Part shown: positions 16,139 to 24,961 of the stretch, in pieces | Layout of the letters: every line of letters starts with the position of its first letter | Position numbering within the stretch: position 1 is the stretch's first letter | Origin: Glaesserella sp041817755 | Lineage (GTDB): Bacteria > Pseudomonadota > Gammaproteobacteria > Enterobacterales > Pasteurellaceae | Direction of reading: 5' to 3' | Length of the DNA: 64,000 bases | Assembly: GCF_041817755.1 (NCBI RefSeq) | Contig: NZ_JBGYBX010000039.1 | Location: 49,627 to 113,626 of the forward strand | Notes under the pieces: model-generated | The model's database searches: none | The model's input: only the letters and a program-made list of their open reading frames with translations | Told to the model about the DNA's origin: nothing | Position numbers and translations under genes: made by a program

Positions 16139-16600
16139 GTGGAAAAAGCCGATTCACTTTCCGAAGCGTTCAAATCCTTATTACGAGAAGAAAAATTCAG
16201 CTCTCAAAGCGAAATCGTTGTCGCATTACACGAACTGGGGTTCGACAACATTAATCAATCCAAAGTATCCCGTATGCTATCCAAATTCGGCGCGGTTCGT
16301 ACCCGCAATACGAAAATGGAAATGGTGTATCAACTCCCTGCTGAATTAAGTGTGCCGACCACCTCCAGCCCGTTGAAAAATTTAGTAATCGATATTGATC
16401 ATAACAACTCGTTAATCGTGATCCGCACCAGTCCGGGTGCCGCGCAATTAATTGCCCGTTTATTGGACTCGATGGGTAAAGCGGAAGGCATTCTCGGCAC
16501 CATTGCCGGTGATGATACTATCTTTATCACACCGACACAAAACACCCCGATTAAGCAATTGATCGAACATATTACCGAACTTTTTGAGAGTACGTTCTAA
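16139..16600 (+). CDS. argR: Arginine repressor ArgR
   Basis: ArgR is the hexameric arginine-responsive repressor of arginine biosynthesis and transport. The N-terminal winged helix-turn-helix contains SSQSEIVVALHELGFDNINQ and SKVSRML; the C-terminal arginine-binding and oligomerisation domain contains SPGAAQLIARLLDS and GTIAGDDTIF. A GTG start is chosen because CAGGAG lies six bases before it; the upstream ATG at 16118 would put that ribosome-binding site inside the gene. The resulting 153 residues fit the family. The stop overlaps the next gene's start (TAATG). Confidence 0.95.
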   Translation: MEKADSLSEAFKSLLREEKFSSQSEIVVALHELGFDNINQSKVSRMLSKFGAVRTRNTKMEMVYQLPAELSVPTTSSPLKNLVIDIDHNNSLIVIRTSPGAAQLIARLLDSMGKAEGILGTIAGDDTIFITPTQNTPIKQLIEHITELFESTF

Positions 16601-17472
16601 TGCATATTTTCATCACCGGCGGAACCGGCTTTATCGGCAATGTGCTGACAAAAGCCCTGATACAACAAGGTCATCGGCTGACGCTTCTGACGCGTCGGTC
16701 AATGCACAATACGCAAGCGGTCACTTTTATTCAAAATTTTGCAAATATTGAAAATCTCAATGGATTTGATGCAGTTATCAACCTTGCCGGCGAACCGATT
16801 TTTGATAACGCTTGGACACCCGCCCAAAAGCAGAAACTGACCTCAAGCCGTTTGGACATTACCCGCAAATTGGTTGAATTAATTCAAGCCGGCGATAAAC
16901 CGCCCCACACATTGATTTCAGGCTCGGCAACGGGCTTTTACGGCGATTTGCCGTTTGCAAAATCTTACGACGAACAGACCGCTTGCGGCACAGGCTTCGC
17001 CTCGCAACTCTGCCGACAATGGGAAGAGGCGGCATCAGCCGCAGAAAGTGAGCAAACACGCGTCTGCCTTGTGCGCACAGGCATGGTACTTGCAGAACAC
17101 GGCGGTGCATTAAAGCGCATGTTACCGCTTTATCGCCTCGGTTTAGCGGGTAAATTGGGCTGCGGCAAACAACATTGGGCATGGATTTCACTGAATGATG
17201 AAGTGCGAGCCATTTTGTTTTTGCTACACCATGCCGAATGTCGGGGTGCATTTAATTTGGTCGCGCCACAGTTGACGACTAATGCAGACTTTAACCGCAC
17301 CTTAGCCCAAAAGCTCAAACGCCCTGCCTGCTTTACGGCTCCGGCGTTTCTGTTAAGGTGGGTATTAGGCGAACGTTCGCAATTATTATTGGATAATCAA
17401 CCGCTTGTGCCGAAAAAACTGTTGGATGCGGGCTTTGAATTCGAGCAAAAACAGTTGACCGATTGCTTATAA
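16600..17472 (+). CDS. yfcH: YfcH-like NAD(P)-dependent epimerase family protein
   Basis: This is an atypical short-chain dehydrogenase of the TIGR01777 family. The Rossmann motif TGGTGFIG is at residues 6-13, followed by NLAGEPIFDNAW, a strongly conserved family block, and a C-terminal DUF1731-like segment (LRWVLGERSQLLLDNQPLVPKKLLDAGFEF). No substrate has been firmly assigned to the family. It overlaps argR by one base, so translation is probably coupled. An uptake sequence within the coding region encodes TQAVTFIQNFAN. Confidence 0.85.
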   Translation: MHIFITGGTGFIGNVLTKALIQQGHRLTLLTRRSMHNTQAVTFIQNFANIENLNGFDAVINLAGEPIFDNAWTPAQKQKLTSSRLDITRKLVELIQAGDKPPHTLISGSATGFYGDLPFAKSYDEQTACGTGFASQLCRQWEEAASAAESEQTRVCLVRTGMVLAEHGGALKRMLPLYRLGLAGKLGCGKQHWAWISLNDEVRAILFLLHHAECRGAFNLVAPQLTTNADFNRTLAQKLKRPACFTAPAFLLRWVLGERSQLLLDNQPLVPKKLLDAGFEFEQKQLTDCL

Positions 17473-17476
17473 CACA

Positions 17477-17505
17477 AAGGGCGTATTTTACTTACGCCCC
17501 TTTTT
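17477..17505 (+). terminator. Terminator of the argR-yfcH unit
   Basis: GGGCGTA (17479-17485) and TACGCCC (17493-17499) form a stem followed by CTTTTT, placed directly between the convergent epimerase gene and ychF. Confidence 0.8.
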
Positions 17506-17506
17506 G

Positions 17507-18598
17507 CTACACATTAAAACGGAAGTGCATCACATCGCCGTCTTGAACGATATAATCTTTTCCTTCCAAACGCCATTTACCCGCTTCTTTCGCCCCGTTT
17601 TCACCTTTATATTGCACGAAATCGTTATATGCGATGACCTCGGCACGAATGAAGCCTTTCTCAAAGTCGGTATGAATGACCGCCGCCGCTTTTGGTGCCG
17701 TTGCACCGACGGAAACCGTCCAAGCGCGAACTTCTTTCACCCCGGCGGTAAAGTACGTCTGTAAATTCAGCAAGGCATAGCCGGCGCGAATCACGCGGTT
17801 TAAGCCCGGCTCTTCAATACCGAGATCTTGTAAAAACTCGATTTTTTCATCATCTTCAAGTTCTGCGATTTCCGCTTCAATTGCCGCACACACCGGCACG
17901 ACTACCGAACCTTCTTTGGCGGCAAATTCACGCACTTTGTCCAGATAAGGGTTATTGTCAAAGCCGTCTTCATTCACGTTGGCAATATACATGGTCGGTT
18001 TTAAGGTTAGAAAATTATAACCTTTGATGGCGTGAAGCTCGTCTTTATCTAACGGCACCGAGCGGATCATTCCCGCATTTTCAAGCACCGGTAGGATTTT
18101 TTCCATTATCGAGAGTTCAAATTTTGCGTCTTTATCACCGCCTTTCGCCCGTTTTTGCAAACGTTGGATCGCCCGTTCGCAACTGTCTAAGTCCGCTAAA
18201 GCCAGCTCGGTGTTGATGGTATCAATGTCATCCAACGGATCGATTTTACCAGCAACATGTACGATATCGTCGTTCTCAAAACAGCGTACCACGTGTCCGA
18301 TCGCATCCGTTTCACGAATATTAGCTAAGAATTTGTTGCCTAAACCTTCACCTTTACTTGCTCCTGCGACCAAACCTGCAATATCCACAAATTCCATTGT
18401 CGTTGGCAATACACGTTCCGGCTTGACGATTTCCGCCAAGGCATCTAAACGCGGATCCGGCATAGGCACAACACCTGTATTTGGTTCAATGGTACAGAAC
18501 GGATAGTTTGCCGCCTCGATACCGGCTTTGGTTAATGCATTAAAAAGAGTTGATTTACCCACATTCGGTAAACCGACGATACCACACTTAAATCCCAT
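17507..18598 (-). CDS. ychF: Ribosome-binding ATPase YchF (OLA1 family)
   Basis: YchF is an Obg-superfamily P-loop protein that prefers ATP and binds ribosomes. The P-loop is GLPNVGKST at residues 9-17, with DIAGLVAGASKGEGLG as switch II, the noncanonical G4 region (NVNEDG), a coiled-coil insertion (about 130-200) and a C-terminal TGS domain (about 278-363, with TVSVGATAPKAAAVIHTDFEKGFIRAEV). Length of 363 is exactly typical. It lies 29 bp downstream of pth, the conserved pth-ychF operon. Confidence 0.97.
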   Translation of the reverse strand: MGFKCGIVGLPNVGKSTLFNALTKAGIEAANYPFCTIEPNTGVVPMPDPRLDALAEIVKPERVLPTTMEFVDIAGLVAGASKGEGLGNKFLANIRETDAIGHVVRCFENDDIVHVAGKIDPLDDIDTINTELALADLDSCERAIQRLQKRAKGGDKDAKFELSIMEKILPVLENAGMIRSVPLDKDELHAIKGYNFLTLKPTMYIANVNEDGFDNNPYLDKVREFAAKEGSVVVPVCAAIEAEIAELEDDEKIEFLQDLGIEEPGLNRVIRAGYALLNLQTYFTAGVKEVRAWTVSVGATAPKAAAVIHTDFEKGFIRAEVIAYNDFVQYKGENGAKEAGKWRLEGKDYIVQDGDVMHFRFNV

Positions 18599-18627
18599 AT
18601 TTTTTCCTATGAATTATCTATTTAAAT

Positions 18628-19212
18628 TTATGCTTTAAAGCCATTCAAGCGATTAGTTGCTTTAACAATTCCTTCTTTGAACAGCAGTTCAACGCAACGA
18701 CCAGCTTCATCTACCGCAGCGTCAATCAACGGCTGATCGGTCGGTGACGGTTTGCCCAACACGTAACTTGACACTAAATCTTTATGTCCCGGATGTCCGA
18801 TTCCGATTCGGACACGATAGAAATTATTGCTATTGCCTAAAGCGGAAATAATATCTTTCAAACCGTTATGTCCGCCGTGGCCACCGCCTTGTTTGATTTT
18901 TGCCACCCCCGGCGGTAAATCCAATTCATCATGCGCGACCAAGATCTCTTCCGGCTTAATGCGGTAGAAATTTGCCAAGGCACCAACCGCTTTGCCGCTT
19001 AAATTCATAAATGTTGTCGGTATAAGTAAACGCACCTCACCTTGCACCGTATTGATTTTGGCAACCTTACCGAAATATTTGGCATCTTCTTTTAGGCTGG
19101 TGTTAAACATACGGGCGAGTTCATTCACAAGCGATTCCCCCGCATTATGGCGGGTACCTTCATATTTTGTTCCGGGATTGGCAAGCCCGACAATCAATTT
19201 AATCTGCGACAT
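18628..19212 (-). CDS. pth: Peptidyl-tRNA hydrolase
   Basis: Pth releases tRNA from prematurely dissociated peptidyl-tRNAs. The catalytic His22 lies in GTRHNAGE, with NLSGKAVGAL, the active-site Asp in VAHDELDLPPG and the GGGHGGHNGLKDI loop all present. The frame is open upstream to 19251, but the start MSQIKLIVGLANPG is chosen because it matches the family N-terminus and gives 194 residues. Its ribosome-binding site is weak. It is followed by ychF. Confidence 0.96.
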   Translation of the reverse strand: MSQIKLIVGLANPGTKYEGTRHNAGESLVNELARMFNTSLKEDAKYFGKVAKINTVQGEVRLLIPTTFMNLSGKAVGALANFYRIKPEEILVAHDELDLPPGVAKIKQGGGHGGHNGLKDIISALGNSNNFYRVRIGIGHPGHKDLVSSYVLGKPSPTDQPLIDAAVDEAGRCVELLFKEGIVKATNRLNGFKA

Positions 19213-19302
19213 AGCGTTTGAGTGAGAAATAAAAGGCGGTATTGTAGGCAAAAAGGGGGGATTTCACAAGGTGAAAGCCCCCTTTTCATGGCAATAATAG
19301 AA

Positions 19303-20292
19303 TTATACCCTCGCCGAATACACCTTAAACTTACTGGATTTCGCTAACACTTGGTGTCGACCGAACGCTTGGTCAAGTAAGTCCGGATAAGGCAGGAAAG
19401 CATTGGCGACAATACGTAGCTCACTGCCTTTATTAAGATGGCGTTTGGCTTGTAAAATCAGTTCTTCCACGGCTCTATAAGCTGTATCGACACCGTCGTG
19501 GAACGGCGGGTTTGACACAATCAGATCAAAACGCCCGTCAATATGGGAAAACACATCACTTGCCACCACATCGCCTTCAAGCTGATTCTCCGATAAGGTT
19601 CGTTTGCTTGATGCCAATGCCATCGCATGAATATCCGACATGGTCAACTTGATCTTCGGAAATAGCTGTTTCAAAAACGCCCCAATCACCCCTGCCCCGC
19701 AGCCGAGATCCAGCACTTTTCCCTTCAGGCGATCGGCTTTATCAAAGGTTGAAAGCAGTAATTTCGAACCGTTATCCAACTCCGCCGAGCTAAACACCGC
19801 AGGCAAAGCAAACACTTTGAGATCTTGCAAGCGGTACGATTTCCAGAATTTTTTGCAATCAAAAGTAGGCTCGTTTTCCAGTCTAAAATGGTACAACCCG
19901 CAACGACGAGCCGAATCAATTTTGGCAATCTCGCCGAACGGTTCAAGTAAGGTTTCCACCGAGCGCACGCCGACACGGTTTTCACCTATCACCAACAGTT
20001 CTTGACCGACCGGAGCAGCAGCTAACCATTGTAACAACTGAAATTGACACTCTTGCTTATTTTTCGTCCAATAAAAGACCGCTAAATCCGCTTGCTGATA
20101 ACACTCCAAGCCGAATTCCACGTGCCTATAATGGCGAGCATAATCAAAATAGCTGCTGAATACCGCAACTTCTTTCGTATTTGGGCGAATCAGTTCCGCA
20201 AAGTTGTCACGGACATCGCCGAACAACAACACCTTTTTCTGTTCAAACGCCCCCAAATGGCGTTCGAGCACTTCACTCTCAATCGATAACAT
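19303..20292 (-). CDS. rsmC: 16S rRNA (guanine1207-N2)-methyltransferase RsmC
   Basis: RsmC methylates G1207 of 16S rRNA in the 30S subunit. It has the two-domain layout of the family: an N-terminal non-catalytic domain (ESEVLERHLGAFEQKKVLLFGD) and a C-terminal SAM-dependent domain with KVLDLGCGAGVIG and the signature SNPPFHDG. The frame is open to 20376, but the ATG at 20292 is preferred because GTGGAAA precedes it, it starts MLSIESEVLERH, and it leaves room for the divergent holD promoter. This gives 329 residues. The rsmC/holD-rimI arrangement is as in E. coli. Confidence 0.92.
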   Translation of the reverse strand: MLSIESEVLERHLGAFEQKKVLLFGDVRDNFAELIRPNTKEVAVFSSYFDYARHYRHVEFGLECYQQADLAVFYWTKNKQECQFQLLQWLAAAPVGQELLVIGENRVGVRSVETLLEPFGEIAKIDSARRCGLYHFRLENEPTFDCKKFWKSYRLQDLKVFALPAVFSSAELDNGSKLLLSTFDKADRLKGKVLDLGCGAGVIGAFLKQLFPKIKLTMSDIHAMALASSKRTLSENQLEGDVVASDVFSHIDGRFDLIVSNPPFHDGVDTAYRAVEELILQAKRHLNKGSELRIVANAFLPYPDLLDQAFGRHQVLAKSSKFKVYSARV

Positions 20293-20375
20293 AAATTTCC
20301 ACGTTTTCATGCAAAATAATTTCTGCATTTTACCGATTTTTGCTACCATTCCCCAACTTTTTATGAGGAAAAACA

Positions 20376-20795
20376 ATGAATCGGCGCGATCTGCTTTTAA
20401 CAGAGATGAATATACCCCAATGGGTACTTGTTAAACCGCAAGTACTCAAAGGCGATGCACAAATTCGCTTGGCGGATACGGTAAAATTGGTAGTGGTATG
20501 TGAAGAAAATCATCAACAGAGCGGTTTATTTCAAGATGTTCTGCGCGCATTGCAATTGAATAGCGAACAATATCAATGGTTAAATCTTGAGCAAACCATA
20601 CGCTTATATGTCGACCATCAACCGACTTTTTGGCTGATTCAACCCGAACAACAAGCGGTGCGATTTGCAAAAAAATTTGCAAATCAGGCCGCTTGGCAGT
20701 GTGAGTCTTGGCAAGATCTTTATCAACCCCAACAAAAACGCAAACTTTGGCAACAAATACAATCTTTTTGTTCGCAATTTGAGGAAACTTTGTGA
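20376..20795 (+). CDS. holD: DNA polymerase III psi subunit HolD
   Basis: HolD bridges the clamp-loader chi subunit to the tau/gamma complex. The 139-residue protein starts with the conserved MNRRDLLLTEMNIPQWVLVKP and ends with a helix KLWQQIQSFCSQFEETL. Position supports the call: divergent from rsmC and overlapping rimI by four bases (GTGA), as in E. coli. Residues around 90-106 (QQAVRFAKKFANQAAW) are encoded by an uptake sequence with its TTTGCAAA flank, so part of the protein sequence appears shaped by that DNA motif. Confidence 0.9.
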   Translation: MNRRDLLLTEMNIPQWVLVKPQVLKGDAQIRLADTVKLVVVCEENHQQSGLFQDVLRALQLNSEQYQWLNLEQTIRLYVDHQPTFWLIQPEQQAVRFAKKFANQAAWQCESWQDLYQPQQKRKLWQQIQSFCSQFEETL

Positions 20796-21229
20796 TTGCC
20801 CCCGTTTTAGACAGCGATTTCGACCGCCTTTTTGAAATCGAACAACAAGCCCATTTAGTGCCTTGGGCGAAAGGAACGCTGTTAAACAGTCAAGGCGAAC
20901 GTTATTTGAATTTAAAATTATCCGTTGAAAACCGCATTGTTGCCTTTGCAATCTGTCAGTTTGTGCTTGATGAAGCGACGCTGTTTAATATCGCAGTCGA
21001 TCCTGCCTATCAAAGCAAAGGCTACGGCAAGCAACTGTTACAAGCGTTGATCGCTCAGCTTCAACAAAAACAGATCACGACATTATGGCTTGAAGTACGA
21101 GCTTCAAACACGACAGCACAAAAACTTTACTCCTCACTAGGCTTTAATGAAGTGACGGTGCGGAAAAATTACTACCCGACCCAAGACGGTGGGCGAGAGA
21201 ATGCGGTGGTGATGGCGTTATATTTATAG
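20792..21229 (+). CDS. rimI: Ribosomal protein S18-alanine N-acetyltransferase RimI
   Basis: RimI is a GNAT acetyltransferase that modifies the N-terminal Ala of ribosomal protein S18. The acetyl-CoA motif appears as DPAYQSKGYGKQLLQALI, followed by WLEVRASNTTAQKLYSSLGF and NYYPTQDGGRENAVVMAL, all characteristic of RimI. The start is GTG overlapping the holD stop, with GAGGAAA upstream. The 145-residue length is typical. Confidence 0.94.
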   Translation: MIAPVLDSDFDRLFEIEQQAHLVPWAKGTLLNSQGERYLNLKLSVENRIVAFAICQFVLDEATLFNIAVDPAYQSKGYGKQLLQALIAQLQQKQITTLWLEVRASNTTAQKLYSSLGFNEVTVRKNYYPTQDGGRENAVVMALYL

Positions 21230-21260
21230 CCTTCATCCATTTTATATTAAAGAGAACAAA

Positions 21261-22586
21261 ATGAACGAATTAATCACCTTTGAAGAATTAGATTTAAGCC
21301 CTGAGCTGTTGCAAGCGTTGGATAAAAAAGGCTATAAACGCCCAACCGCTATTCAGCAAGAAACCATTCCGCCTGCAATGGAAGGGCGAGATGTGTTGGG
21401 TTCGGCACCGACAGGCACAGGAAAAACGGCTGCATTTTTGTTGCCGGCGTTACAACATTTGCTCGATCACCCACGCCGTAAGCCTGGTCCACCACGCATT
21501 TTAATTTTAACGCCAACCCGTGAATTGGCGATGCAGGTTGCAGAGCAAGCGGAAGAGTTGGCACAATTTACCAACTTGAAAATTGCCACCATTACAGGCG
21601 GTGTCGCTTATCAAAACCACGGCGAAGTGTTTAACACCAATCAAGATCTTGTGGTGGCGACACCTGGGCGTTTACAACAGTATATTCAAGAAGAGAATTT
21701 TGACTGCCGTTCTGTCGAGATTTTAATTTTTGATGAAGCGGATCGTATGTTGCAAATGGGGTTCGGGCAAGATGCCGAAAAAATCGCAGCGGAAACCCGT
21801 TGGCGTAAATATACTTGGCTCTTTTCTGCCACCTTGGAAGGCGAATTGTTAGTGGATTTTGCTGAACGCATTTTAAATGATCCCGTTCAAATTGATGCAG
21901 AGCCAAGTCGCCGTGAGCGTAAGAAAATTCAGCAGTGGTATTATCACGCAGATAATCTTGAACATAAAACCAAATTACTTGCCCGTTTGATAAGTGAATT
22001 TGAGATTGAGCGAAGCATTGTGTTTGTTCGTCGTCGTGAAAGTGTGCGAGAGCTAAGCGAAATCTTGCGTAAACGTGGTATTCGTTCGACTTATTTGGAA
22101 GGTGAAATGGCACAGACACAACGTAATCAAGCAATTGCTCGCTTAAAAGACGGCGTGGTAAATGTGTTGGTGGCAACGGACGTGGCAGCTCGTGGGATTG
22201 ATATTGATGATGTCGATTTTGTGATTAACTTTGACCTGCCATATAGTGCGGATACTTATCTACACCGTATCGGGCGTACAGCTCGTGCAGGTAAGAAAGG
22301 TTCAGCCGTATCGTTAGTCGAAGCTCACGACTACAAACTACTTGGCAAAATTAAACGTTATACGGAAGAGCCGTTAAAACCACGTATTATTGAAGGCTTA
22401 GCACCACGCACCAAAGCCCCGAAAGATGGTGAAGTGAATACGGTATCGAAAAAAGAGAAAGCTCGGATTAAGAAAAAGCAAGAAGAGAAAAAAGAGAGCT
22501 TAAAGAAAAAAGTGAAAGTCCGCCATAAAGATACGAAAAATATTGGTAAGCGGAGAAAGCCGACGGCAGAAAAAGCGGAAGGCTAA
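21261..22586 (+). CDS. srmB: DEAD-box RNA helicase SrmB
   Basis: SrmB helps assemble the 50S ribosomal subunit. DEAD-box motifs are all present: Q motif (KRPTAIQQETIP), motif I APTGTGKT (residues 50-57), PTRELA, TPGR, DEAD, SAT, and motif VI HRIGRTARAG. The C-terminal tail (about 385-441) is rich in Lys and Glu, as in SrmB proteins. RimI lies 31 bp upstream on the same strand, and the ribosome-binding site AAAGAGAA precedes the ATG. The transcription unit ends at a long inverted uptake-sequence dyad. Confidence 0.93.
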   Translation: MNELITFEELDLSPELLQALDKKGYKRPTAIQQETIPPAMEGRDVLGSAPTGTGKTAAFLLPALQHLLDHPRRKPGPPRILILTPTRELAMQVAEQAEELAQFTNLKIATITGGVAYQNHGEVFNTNQDLVVATPGRLQQYIQEENFDCRSVEILIFDEADRMLQMGFGQDAEKIAAETRWRKYTWLFSATLEGELLVDFAERILNDPVQIDAEPSRRERKKIQQWYYHADNLEHKTKLLARLISEFEIERSIVFVRRRESVRELSEILRKRGIRSTYLEGEMAQTQRNQAIARLKDGVVNVLVATDVAARGIDIDDVDFVINFDLPYSADTYLHRIGRTARAGKKGSAVSLVEAHDYKLLGKIKRYTEEPLKPRIIEGLAPRTKAPKDGEVNTVSKKEKARIKKKQEEKKESLKKKVKVRHKDTKNIGKRRKPTAEKAEG

Positions 22587-22589
22587 AAT

Positions 22590-22647
22590 ACAAGCGGTCT
22601 GTTTCAGCTGAAAATTTGCAAATTTCAGTCGGAAACAGACCGCTTGT
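22590..22647. terminator. Dyad of two uptake sequences between srmB and grxD
   Basis: A perfect 16-bp inverted repeat (arms 22590-22605 and 22632-22647) begins with ACAAGCGGTC and ends with GACCGCTTGT. A nested CTGAAA/TTTCAG stem lies within the loop, which also contains TTTGCAAA. It sits between the convergent srmB and grxD and can serve as a bidirectional terminator. Confidence 0.75.
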
Positions 22648-22659
22648 TATTTAACATGA

Positions 22660-22986
22660 TTATGCCGGATGTCTTTCCGCCACGTCTTTTAACAACGCTT
22701 GTAATTCCCCTTTTTGGAACATTTCAAGTACGATGTCACAGCCACCGACCAACTCACCTTCTACCCATAATTGCGGGAAAGTCGGCCAGTTTGCGTACTT
22801 CGGTAGTTCGGCACGAATATCCGGATTCGCCAAAATATCGACATAACCGAACGGCACTTGGCAGTTGATGACAGCTTCTACTGCGCGAGCAGAGAAACCG
22901 CAAGACGGAAATTTCGGCGAACCTTTCATGTAAAGTAGAATTGGGTTTTCACTGATTTGTTTTTGAATTCTTTCGATGGTTTCCAT
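22660..22986 (-). CDS. grxD: Monothiol glutaredoxin GrxD (Grx4)
   Basis: GrxD binds and transfers a glutathione-ligated [2Fe-2S] cluster. The monothiol CGFS motif is at residues 29-32, preceded by the conserved LLYMKGSPKFP and followed by WPTFPQLWVEGELVGGCDI, which carries the glutathione-binding TFPQ and GGCD elements. Length of 108 residues is typical. It is transcribed alone between two uptake-sequence dyads. Confidence 0.96.
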   Translation of the reverse strand: METIERIQKQISENPILLYMKGSPKFPSCGFSARAVEAVINCQVPFGYVDILANPDIRAELPKYANWPTFPQLWVEGELVGGCDIVLEMFQKGELQALLKDVAERHPA

Positions 22987-23141
22987 AATGACCTCTAGGG
23001 ATAAAATCGGATTGTTAAATAGTTGAGTGATTATATCAGAATTTTTGACGAGATTGAATCGTAATAGAGGTTGTAATGCTTATGTAGGTAAAGTCAATCC
23101 GTTGAGTTTGAACGGATCAATCTTACACCTCTTGAAGTTAA

Positions 23142-23189
23142 ACAAGCGGTTAGATTTCTGCAAAATTTTGCAAAAATCTAACCGCTTGT
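23142..23189 (-). terminator. Uptake-sequence dyad downstream of the phosphoethanolamine-transferase-like gene
   Basis: A perfect 16-bp inverted repeat with arms 23142-23157 and 23174-23189 starts ACAAGCGGT and ends ACCGCTTGT, with TTTTGCAAAA at its centre. It lies 35 bp after the stop codon of the upstream minus-strand gene. The rest of the 237-bp interval to grxD holds nothing else recognisable. Confidence 0.65.
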
Positions 23190-23223
23190 TGGATCGCTTT
23201 AAAAAACGAAAATGATGTCTGTC

Positions 23224-24783
23224 CTATTTTATCATAGGCGGATCATCCGCTAAGGATTCAAAATCAATAAACTGGTCTCCGTCAAAAACTTTAATATGCT
23301 CATCGGGTTTATCTGAGAAGAAATGCTCATACCCTGCTTTTAACAAATGTTTCTCTTTAATTCCCAACCAATCGGCAAACCCGTAAAGAAAATTTAATGC
23401 TGAGCGTTTGACTTTAATTAATGTTCTAGCTGTATCATCGCTGGATATTTTCACAAACGGAACTTGGAAGTTTTGTTTATATTCTTTACCGACAAATAAA
23501 GAAACATATTCCTTATCTTTATATTTGTGAGATAAACCGTGATCAGAAAAATAAATTAGAGAATAACTGTCCCCGGAATTCTCCAGCAAAGAAACGGTCT
23601 CTTTTAATAAGGTATCCGTTTGTTTTAACGAATCTAAATAACATGACATATCTTCGTTGATAAAGTTAACCACAACAGGATAATCCAATCTGTCACAAAA
23701 TCGCATATGCGATCCCATTAAATGTAAGACAAATAATCGATGACCATCATAGCTCTCATTCAGTTTTTCTTTAAAGATGTTAATTAGCGCTTTGTCATTA
23801 ATATTCGCCGTATCATAGCTGGATTTTTTCGTAAAAAAGATCTCTTTAGCATTCGCAGCAACCCGTGCTGCAATGGAATCATATGAGCCGGTTCTTCCTT
23901 GGTTGGAAATCCAATACGTTTTAAAGCCGGATTTATTAGCTAATGTAATGATATTATCTTGGAAGTCGATCTCTTCACCGCGTTTAAAATAAAGTGTGTT
24001 TAATAAAGACGGTTGAGTATTCAGTGCCGCAGCTATATAACCATCAAAAATCATCCCTTTTGTTTGAGATAAAAACGGCGTTGTATTTATCGGATAATGG
24101 TAAAGCGATAAATAATCGGCTCTCATACTTTCACCAATGACTAACACATAATTCTTATACTTCGGATGTGATTCCACAACATCCCAAACGGGTTCATTGT
24201 TCATAGTAACAATAACCCCCCTGCTATGCCGTTGATAATTGATGATCTTTTTAAACGTTTCCGAGTAAAACCCGACAATAGAAACATCAGTATAAACCAA
24301 ATAAAATTCTTTTTTTATATAAAATTCCTTTATTGAATTATACATAACAGAAAAAAAGATAATTAAACAGGCAATTATTTTGTTTTTTATGGATACTTTA
24401 ACCAGTTTCAAACCAGAAACCAAAAATAATATAAACACACAAAAACACAAAAATAAAAGACAGTACAAATATAAATGCCAAGGTGTGTTTAAAATAAATT
24501 CTTTTGTCTCACTTAAATTTGTTTCAAAAAGTGATGCCACAAACGCCATCGATGGTCTTCCATAAATAATGGCTTGAGGAAGATATAGTATAGCCACAAT
24601 AGAATTTATGATAAATGCAATATAGAATAATATTTTTGAGATATTAATAATGACATAAAAAATCAAATAGGTAGCAATAATACCGTAGATTGTCACAGGG
24701 AATCCAAATGCATAGCAAAGGATGATTGAATATACCAATAGGCAGCCATAGACCAAAATTGATCTATTGATCAATTTATCCAT
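23224..24783 (-). CDS. Phosphoethanolamine transferase-like membrane sulfatase-fold protein
   Basis: A 519-residue inner-membrane protein with about five hydrophobic segments in the first 150 residues and a periplasmic alkaline-phosphatase/sulfatase-fold domain. The nucleophile motif is VIGESMRADYLSLY with Ser219 where EptA-type enzymes usually have Thr; the later metal-binding FSDHGLSHKY is present. It most likely adds phosphoethanolamine to lipopolysaccharide core, lipid A or another glycan; the acceptor cannot be told. The DNA is clearly more AT-rich than its neighbours, with A/T runs and AT-rich flanks, suggesting acquisition or variable surface selection. Confidence 0.78.
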   Translation of the reverse strand: MDKLINRSILVYGCLLVYSIILCYAFGFPVTIYGIIATYLIFYVIINISKILFYIAFIINSIVAILYLPQAIIYGRPSMAFVASLFETNLSETKEFILNTPWHLYLYCLLFLCFCVFILFLVSGLKLVKVSIKNKIIACLIIFFSVMYNSIKEFYIKKEFYLVYTDVSIVGFYSETFKKIINYQRHSRGVIVTMNNEPVWDVVESHPKYKNYVLVIGESMRADYLSLYHYPINTTPFLSQTKGMIFDGYIAAALNTQPSLLNTLYFKRGEEIDFQDNIITLANKSGFKTYWISNQGRTGSYDSIAARVAANAKEIFFTKKSSYDTANINDKALINIFKEKLNESYDGHRLFVLHLMGSHMRFCDRLDYPVVVNFINEDMSCYLDSLKQTDTLLKETVSLLENSGDSYSLIYFSDHGLSHKYKDKEYVSLFVGKEYKQNFQVPFVKISSDDTARTLIKVKRSALNFLYGFADWLGIKEKHLLKAGYEHFFSDKPDEHIKVFDGDQFIDFESLADDPPMIK

Positions 24784-24885
24784 TATTTTCTCCTTTTTAA
24801 ATTTTAATAATGAATTAAGAATAACATCTTTATTGTTTTAACAGTGAAATATTTAATATTCACCATCATGAACTTATATTAAAAC

Positions 24886-24904
24886 GGCGATATAAAATAC
24901 CGCC
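24886..24904 (-). terminator. Hairpin downstream of ettA
   Basis: GGCGATAT (24886-24893) and ATACCGCC (24897-24904) pair with one G-T wobble and a 3-nt loop. T-rich sequence follows on both strands. It lies 57 bp beyond the ettA stop, in an otherwise featureless AT-rich stretch before the transferase gene. Confidence 0.55.
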
Positions 24905-24961
24905 ATAGTATTTTTTATTTTATAATAAGCAATATAAAAATATTGCAATAAATATATTTTA

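Noticed and set aside
21631..22176. 181-codon minus-strand frame inside srmB
   Set aside because: It is the antisense shadow of a complete DEAD-box helicase gene and has no ribosome-binding site or recognisable domain.
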